This document shows, in pieces, positions 8,399 to 12,199 of a DNA stretch of 12,199 bases; position 1 is the stretch's first letter, and each line of letters starts with the position of its first letter. Origin of the DNA: Desulfocapsa sp. (GTDB lineage Bacteria; Desulfobacterota; Desulfobulbia; Desulfobulbales; Desulfocapsaceae); contig JAOZTO010000030.1 of the NCBI GenBank assembly GCA_029942265.1, positions 1 through 12,199 of the forward strand, given 5' to 3'. The translations under genes were made by a program, and so were the position numbers. Below the pieces are notes generated by a model. The model did no database searches. It was not told the origin of the DNA and saw only the letters and a program-made list of their open reading frames with translations.

Positions 8399-8401
8399 AA
8401 T
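8376..8401 (+). other. Hairpin overlapping the stop codon of the nucleotidase gene
   Basis: ATTTCAATGAA (8376-8386) and its exact reverse complement (8391-8401) flank the four-base loop TTGA, with the gene's TGA stop inside the right arm. The stem has only two G/C pairs and no T-run follows. It is a weak terminator at best, perhaps an mRNA-processing or attenuating structure before the next gene. A TACAAT at 8406-8411 could be a -10 box for that gene, but no convincing -35 is spaced correctly. Confidence 0.4.
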
Positions 8402-8438
8402 TGAATACAATTTGAAAGGTACGTAAAACACTTAATAA

Positions 8439-8443
8439 AAGGA
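8439..8443 (+). promoter_or_regulatory. Ribosome binding site of the rhodanese-MBL gene
   Basis: AAGGA lies eight bases upstream of the ATG at 8452. It is the clearest Shine-Dalgarno sequence in the window and fixes this start. Confidence 0.75.
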
Positions 8444-8451
8444 ATACTCCC

Positions 8452-9615
8452 ATGACACTTTCAGCATACGAAGCAAAGGATCTTTTTCAATGGCTTACAG
8501 ATAAAGAAGATATCCTGGTTTTAGATGTTCGCAACGATAAGGATTTTGGTCGTTTCAAGGTGGAAGCACCATACTCTTTTGATATGATTAATATCTCCTA
8601 CTATGACTTTATGGAAATAGAAGAGGAAAGTGTTGCCAAGGTTCCCAAAGGGCGTCCGATTCGTATTGTCTGTGCCAAGGAAGGTTCTGCGAAATATGTG
8701 GGCGAAATTCTTGTTAAACATGGCTTTGAGGATGTGCGTTACCTCACAGGTGGCATCAAAACATGGGGTAATCTCCTGGTTGCAAAAACAGTACATGACG
8801 GTGACAATTACAGCCTGTATCAATTTATCCGTCCTGGTAAGGCATCTTGTAGCTACGGTCTCTGTTCAAATGGTGAGATGATGCTCTTTGATCCAAGCCG
8901 TAACGTGGAATTTTATCTGGATTTTGCAAAAAAGAAAAACTGCAGCATTATTAAAACTTTCGAAACTCATCTCCAAGCTGATTACATCGCAGGATCACGA
9001 CAGATTGCAGAAGAGACTGGTGCTGATTTCTTTGGTGGCATTGATTTTGAAGGTACACAGGCCGGAAACAAGTCGGTAACAGACAATGAAATCCATAGCT
9101 TCAGTAACGGTGGGCCTGATGTTAAAGTGTTGTTTACTCCTGGACACACCCCCGGTTCATTGACTTTTATTATAGACAACACGTATATGATTTCAGGAGA
9201 TACAGTGCTAATCCAGTCAATCGGACGGCCTGATCTTGGTGGACAAGTTGATCAATGGGCAGTACTACTCTTTAATACCATAAAGAAAGTTGCAAAACTT
9301 GATGAGTCATTAATTGTACTTCCAGGGCATTATATGGACTGGTCTGAGGCTGACACAAACCTTATTTTCTGTATGCCATTTGGAGAAGTAAAAAAACGTA
9401 ATGCAGAAGTGTTTTCCATCACCGAGGAAAAAGATTTTATTGAGTATATTAAGGGTAATATGCGTGATCAGCCTCCGGAATATGCACTTATTCGCTTGGC
9501 TAATGGTAATATGGAACAGTACGATATCGATAAACAAGAAGAACTTGATCTTGGAAAAAATGAATGCGCTGCGACTGCGTATGCTAAAGCTCAGAATAAA
9601 CAGAAGGAATCATAG
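8452..9615 (+). CDS. Rhodanese / metallo-beta-lactamase fusion, persulfide dioxygenase-like
   Basis: The 387-aa cytoplasmic protein has an N-terminal rhodanese domain (about 1-112) with candidate persulfide cysteine Cys74 in the loop CAKEGSAK. An MBL-fold domain follows (about 120-310). The MBL HxHxDH motif reads HLQADY (173-178), so its second and third histidines are Gln175 and Tyr178. The three residues that bind the single iron in ETHE1-type persulfide dioxygenases remain: His173, His232 in TPGHTPGS and Asp250 in SGDT. This fits oxidation of a persulfide to sulfite, with the rhodanese passing sulfane sulfur to or from it. The substrate is inferred. The C-terminal part (about 311-387) ends with a conserved-looking LDLGKNECA, known to me from related MBL proteins. 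The gene lies 53 bases after the nucleotidase, may belong to the mfd operon, and is convergent with the kinase gene downstream. Confidence 0.85.
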   Translation: MTLSAYEAKDLFQWLTDKEDILVLDVRNDKDFGRFKVEAPYSFDMINISYYDFMEIEEESVAKVPKGRPIRIVCAKEGSAKYVGEILVKHGFEDVRYLTGGIKTWGNLLVAKTVHDGDNYSLYQFIRPGKASCSYGLCSNGEMMLFDPSRNVEFYLDFAKKKNCSIIKTFETHLQADYIAGSRQIAEETGADFFGGIDFEGTQAGNKSVTDNEIHSFSNGGPDVKVLFTPGHTPGSLTFIIDNTYMISGDTVLIQSIGRPDLGGQVDQWAVLLFNTIKKVAKLDESLIVLPGHYMDWSEADTNLIFCMPFGEVKKRNAEVFSITEEKDFIEYIKGNMRDQPPEYALIRLANGNMEQYDIDKQEELDLGKNECAATAYAKAQNKQKES

Positions 9616-9707
9616 GAGCAACGGTACCAACGAACAGAGACTATTGTCTATATTTTAATACTCTGCCGTCTCCTATTTCCTACTCATTGGCCTCGAAGGT
9701 AGGTGTT

Positions 9708-9732
9708 GTAGGAGCCCTGTCTTCAGGGCGAT
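9708..9732 (+). repeat. REP-like hairpin repeat, left copy
   Basis: The unit starts with GTAGGAG, continues with the stem CCCTG-TCTT-CAGGG (9715-9728) and ends with CGAT. A short conserved head followed by a small GC-rich hairpin is the form of bacterial REP sequences mobilised by RAYT-type transposases. No such transposase is in the window. It faces a second, inverted copy 22 bases away. Confidence 0.7.
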
Positions 9733-9754
9733 TTTAGGCACGACAACATATGTT

Positions 9755-9779
9755 ATCGCCCAAGAGACTGGGCTCCTAC
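9755..9779 (-). repeat. REP-like hairpin repeat, right inverted copy
   Basis: Read on the minus strand this is a second unit, GTAGGAG then CCCAG-TCTC-TTGGG then CGAT, matching the left copy at 21 of 25 positions. Three of the four differences are in stem positions and keep the pairing: one T-A pair became A-T, and one G-C pair became G-U. The fourth is in the loop. The two copies form a BIME-like pair between convergent genes and could fold together as a 25-bp stem, possibly ending transcription from both sides. Confidence 0.7.
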
Positions 9780-9789
9780 GTTCCTACGT
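9774..9789 (+). repeat. Tandem 8-bp direct repeat at the edge of the right REP-like copy
   Basis: TCCTACGT occurs twice in succession (9774-9781 and 9782-9789), the first copy overlapping the head of the right REP-like unit, and is followed by CCTAGG. A related but looser GTAGG duplication flanks the left unit near 9703-9712. It may be a partial repeat of the REP head. The rest of the 9616-9837 gap shows no gene. Confidence 0.5.
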
Positions 9790-9837
9790 CCTAGGTTAGG
9801 TTGCATGGCTACACGTAAGATAGCAATAGCCTCAGCC

Positions 9838-12199
9838 TCAAGCATCAAGTACATCACGCACCATAGCGATAAGTGTGTTTTTTGAAACCGGTTTTTGTTC
9901 ATATCGCTTAATACCGATCCTAAATGCATCTTCCTCTGAAAATACAGCGCTATAGCCGGTACACAGTATAATGGGAATGTCAGAACGAATAGCAATCATA
10001 GCCTGTGCCATTTCCGCACCGGTCATTCCGGGCATGGTTTGATCCGTAATAACAAGATCAAAAGCCTTCGGGTTTGCCTTAAATTGCTCAAAAGCTGTAC
10101 GGCTATCCGTATTAGCCACAACCACGTATCCAGCACGTTCAAGCATCGTTGTATTCATCTCAACAATTAGCAATTCATCATCAACAAGTAAGATCGTCTC
10201 ATTGCCCAAAGAGGGTTTTTCCACAGGTGCATCTATGGTTACCGCTTCTTCATCATCTTCCATGGCCGGAAAATTGACAAAAAATGTGCTTCCAATACCT
10301 GGGATGCTATCGACTTCTACAAACCCATTACACTCCGCAACTATACCATGAATCACGGAGAGCCCAAGACCAGTCCCCCTTCCGATTTCTTTTGTGGTAT
10401 AATAAGGATCAAAAATTCGTTCAACAATTTTAGGGGTCATTCCCTGCCCTGAATCTTTTACTGCAAGGGTAACATATGATCCTGCATTTCCCACCAAATC
10501 TTCTGGCATCTGTTCCTCTGCAATATGGCGTTGAAACAGTTCCACGCTGAGGGTACCTTTTTCATCTTCTATAGCATGTAGGGCATTGGTACAAAGATTC
10601 ATCACAATCTGATGGACACTGGTTGGGTTAACAAGAACCATAGCAGTTTCTATACTGATTTTTTCCTCCATTTTGACAGTTACCGGTAAAGAGGATCGAA
10701 GCATTTTTAACGCTTCCTTAACTATAATGTCAATACGGATCGCTTGTTGCTTTTGATCCGTTTTTCTGCTAAACGCCAAAATTTGCCTGACAAGTTTTGC
10801 GGCACGTTTCCCAGCTAAAATCACCTGCCCAATATTTTCTACTGCCTGGCTATCCTTAGGAAGATCCGCTTTAGCAATTTCCGAGTAGCCCAAAATTGCC
10901 GAAAGAATATTATTGAAATCATGAGCAATACCACCAGCTAGAGTGCCTATAGCCTCCATTTTTTGTGCCTGTAAAAGTTCCGCTTCGAGTTTCTTTTTTT
11001 CAGTTACATCCTGCATCGTCCCCTGTAATTTCAGAATTGTATTATTATCATCACACACGACGATGCCCTGTTCAAAGATATTTACAATGACGCCATTGGG
11101 ACGAATTATTCGATATTCTTCACTATAATTTTCCCTTGTAGTTAAAGCAGTCTCCATAGACTTCTTAATACGTTCCAAATCATCAGGATGTATCATTGTT
11201 AAAAAAAACTCATATTTTACAGAATGGTTCTCTTTAGCCATTCCACATATCCTAAGAGCTTCATCAGACCAAGAATTCTCATCCCGAACAACATCCCATG
11301 TCCAACTCCCCACAGAGGCAATCTTTTGCACTAGGGCAAGATTGTTCTCACTGTTTTTCAAGGCATTTTCAACCAGTTTTTTCTGGGTAATATCGTAGAT
11401 TATTGAAAATAGCGCAGTTTTTTCACCGACAACAATCGGACTTGAGTACACATCCACATCTCGAATTTCACCACTTGCAAGCCTGTGCTGAAAGACGTTA
11501 TGATATTTTGTATTCTTCTTAATTCGTTCCATCTGCCGTGTAATTTCTTCCATCGACAATATATTAATGTCACTTATTTTCATTGTGCGAAGGGTTTCCA
11601 ATGAATATCCATAAAATTCACACGCAGCTGGATTTGCATCAATAATATCTTTAGAACTTGAATCAACGAGCATCATGATGGATCGACTGTCCTGAAACAT
11701 ACTCCTATAACGTTTTTCACTTTCAATCAAAGAGTCCTGCAAGAACTTTCGCTCTTTGATCATTGCATTGGCAGCTAGTGCAATCTGTTGAAATTCAGCA
11801 TAATGCAATCTATCTATATCAATATAAACTGCATCAGATACCGCTTTCTTAAAAAAGATATTAAATGCATTAGAATTTTTTTCTATCTGACCTGCGATCT
11901 GTCTGGCCCACAAGGAAATACCAACAAACAAAAGTAAAAATACCACAAAAAGTTGCTTGAGTTTTGCGATAAATTCATCTTTTAAATCAGCTTTTTTTTC
12001 AGCAACAACTCCTTCAACTGTGTCAAGATAAGCACCTGCACCAATAACCCATTCCCATTTAGGAATATAAATGACATATGACATTTTGGGAGAAGCAGTA
12101 GTTTCACCAATTTTATTCCAGGAATAAAATACAAAGCCACCTTCCTCCGATTGTGTAGCGGTTTCAATCTGTTTTTGAATGATTTTCACACCATTTGGG
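9838..12199 (-). CDS. Membrane hybrid sensor histidine kinase (Cache-TM-PAS-PAS-HisKA-HATPase-REC), 5'-partial
   Basis: The reading frame is open to the right edge, so the N-terminus is missing. Residue numbers here count from an internal GTG at 12189. Residues 1-60 are the end of a periplasmic Cache sensor domain (GGFVFYSWNK, WEWVIGAGAYLD), then a transmembrane helix (about 79-97) and a HAMP-like linker (100-155). Two PAS domains follow (about 160-270 and 285-400). The dimerisation domain carries phosphoacceptor His423 in GGIAHDFNNIL. The ATPase domain has the N box Asn535, the G1 box DSGQGM (579-584), and GRGTGLGL (603-610). A C-terminal receiver (about 664-783) has the acidic pair at 670-671, phosphoacceptor Asp716 in VITDQTMPG, and Lys766. 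It probably senses a small extracellular ligand and passes phosphate to an unseen regulator or phosphotransfer protein. No output domain or cognate regulator gene is in the window. Confidence 0.92.
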   Translation of the reverse strand, partial: PNGVKIIQKQIETATQSEEGGFVFYSWNKIGETTASPKMSYVIYIPKWEWVIGAGAYLDTVEGVVAEKKADLKDEFIAKLKQLFVVFLLLFVGISLWARQIAGQIEKNSNAFNIFFKKAVSDAVYIDIDRLHYAEFQQIALAANAMIKERKFLQDSLIESEKRYRSMFQDSRSIMMLVDSSSKDIIDANPAACEFYGYSLETLRTMKISDINILSMEEITRQMERIKKNTKYHNVFQHRLASGEIRDVDVYSSPIVVGEKTALFSIIYDITQKKLVENALKNSENNLALVQKIASVGSWTWDVVRDENSWSDEALRICGMAKENHSVKYEFFLTMIHPDDLERIKKSMETALTTRENYSEEYRIIRPNGVIVNIFEQGIVVCDDNNTILKLQGTMQDVTEKKKLEAELLQAQKMEAIGTLAGGIAHDFNNILSAILGYSEIAKADLPKDSQAVENIGQVILAGKRAAKLVRQILAFSRKTDQKQQAIRIDIIVKEALKMLRSSLPVTVKMEEKISIETAMVLVNPTSVHQIVMNLCTNALHAIEDEKGTLSVELFQRHIAEEQMPEDLVGNAGSYVTLAVKDSGQGMTPKIVERIFDPYYTTKEIGRGTGLGLSVIHGIVAECNGFVEVDSIPGIGSTFFVNFPAMEDDEEAVTIDAPVEKPSLGNETILLVDDELLIVEMNTTMLERAGYVVVANTDSRTAFEQFKANPKAFDLVITDQTMPGMTGAEMAQAMIAIRSDIPIILCTGYSAVFSEEDAFRIGIKRYEQKPVSKNTLIAMVRDVLDA

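Noticed and set aside
9635..9665. Possible terminator after the rhodanese-MBL gene (CAGAG/CTCTG with an inner AGAC/GTCT stem)
   Set aside because: The stems are only 4-5 bp with a large loop and no clean T-run; too weak to call.
9745..9754. Palindrome AACATATGTT between the REP-like units
   Set aside because: It is off-centre relative to the REP pair (centres at 9749.5 and 9743.5) and only 10 bp long, so it is probably coincidental.
1..12199. Search by eye for a defence island, CRISPR array, phage or transposase genes
   Set aside because: All long coding regions are accounted for by recognisable families (SDR, BamA, Mfd, HAD, rhodanese-MBL, histidine kinase). No regularly spaced repeats or recombinase motifs are visible.

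Overview
The window is a chromosomal stretch from a Gram-negative bacterium. It has moderate to low GC, a BamA outer-membrane assembly protein, a rhodanese/metallo-beta-lactamase sulfur enzyme and a large PAS/receiver hybrid histidine kinase. This gene mix, and the extra N-terminal domain on BamA, most resemble sulfate-reducing Desulfobacterota (Desulfobulbales/Desulfobacterales type). That placement is inferred from protein style and was not tested by a search.

Layout, left to right. Positions 4-1155 (+) encode an NAD(P)-dependent SDR/epimerase-like protein whose true start may lie outside the window. The 236-base gap that follows is dominated by a 129-bp imperfect palindrome (1209-1337) with a perfect 18-bp core stem. 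bamA (start placed at 1392) runs to 4091 and is followed at once by a strong intrinsic terminator. mfd (start placed at 4163), a GMP/IMP nucleotidase-like HAD phosphatase (7724-8398) and a rhodanese-MBL fusion (8452-9615) follow on the same strand, with gaps of 15 and 53 bases. A 222-base gap between convergent genes then carries two facing REP-like hairpin repeats. From 9838 to the right edge the minus strand encodes a membrane hybrid sensor kinase whose 5' end is cut off.

Functionally, bamA (outer membrane protein insertion) and mfd (transcription-coupled repair) are housekeeping genes. The nucleotidase and the persulfide dioxygenase-like protein look like metabolic housekeeping or sulfur-handling genes travelling with mfd. 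Nothing suggests that the window encodes a single new multi-gene system. The more unusual signals are the two palindromic repeat elements, the extra periplasmic domain on BamA, the altered metal motif of the MBL protein, and an mfd start that sits directly against the bamA terminator without a ribosome binding site. I saw no tRNA, rRNA, CRISPR array, transposase or phage gene.
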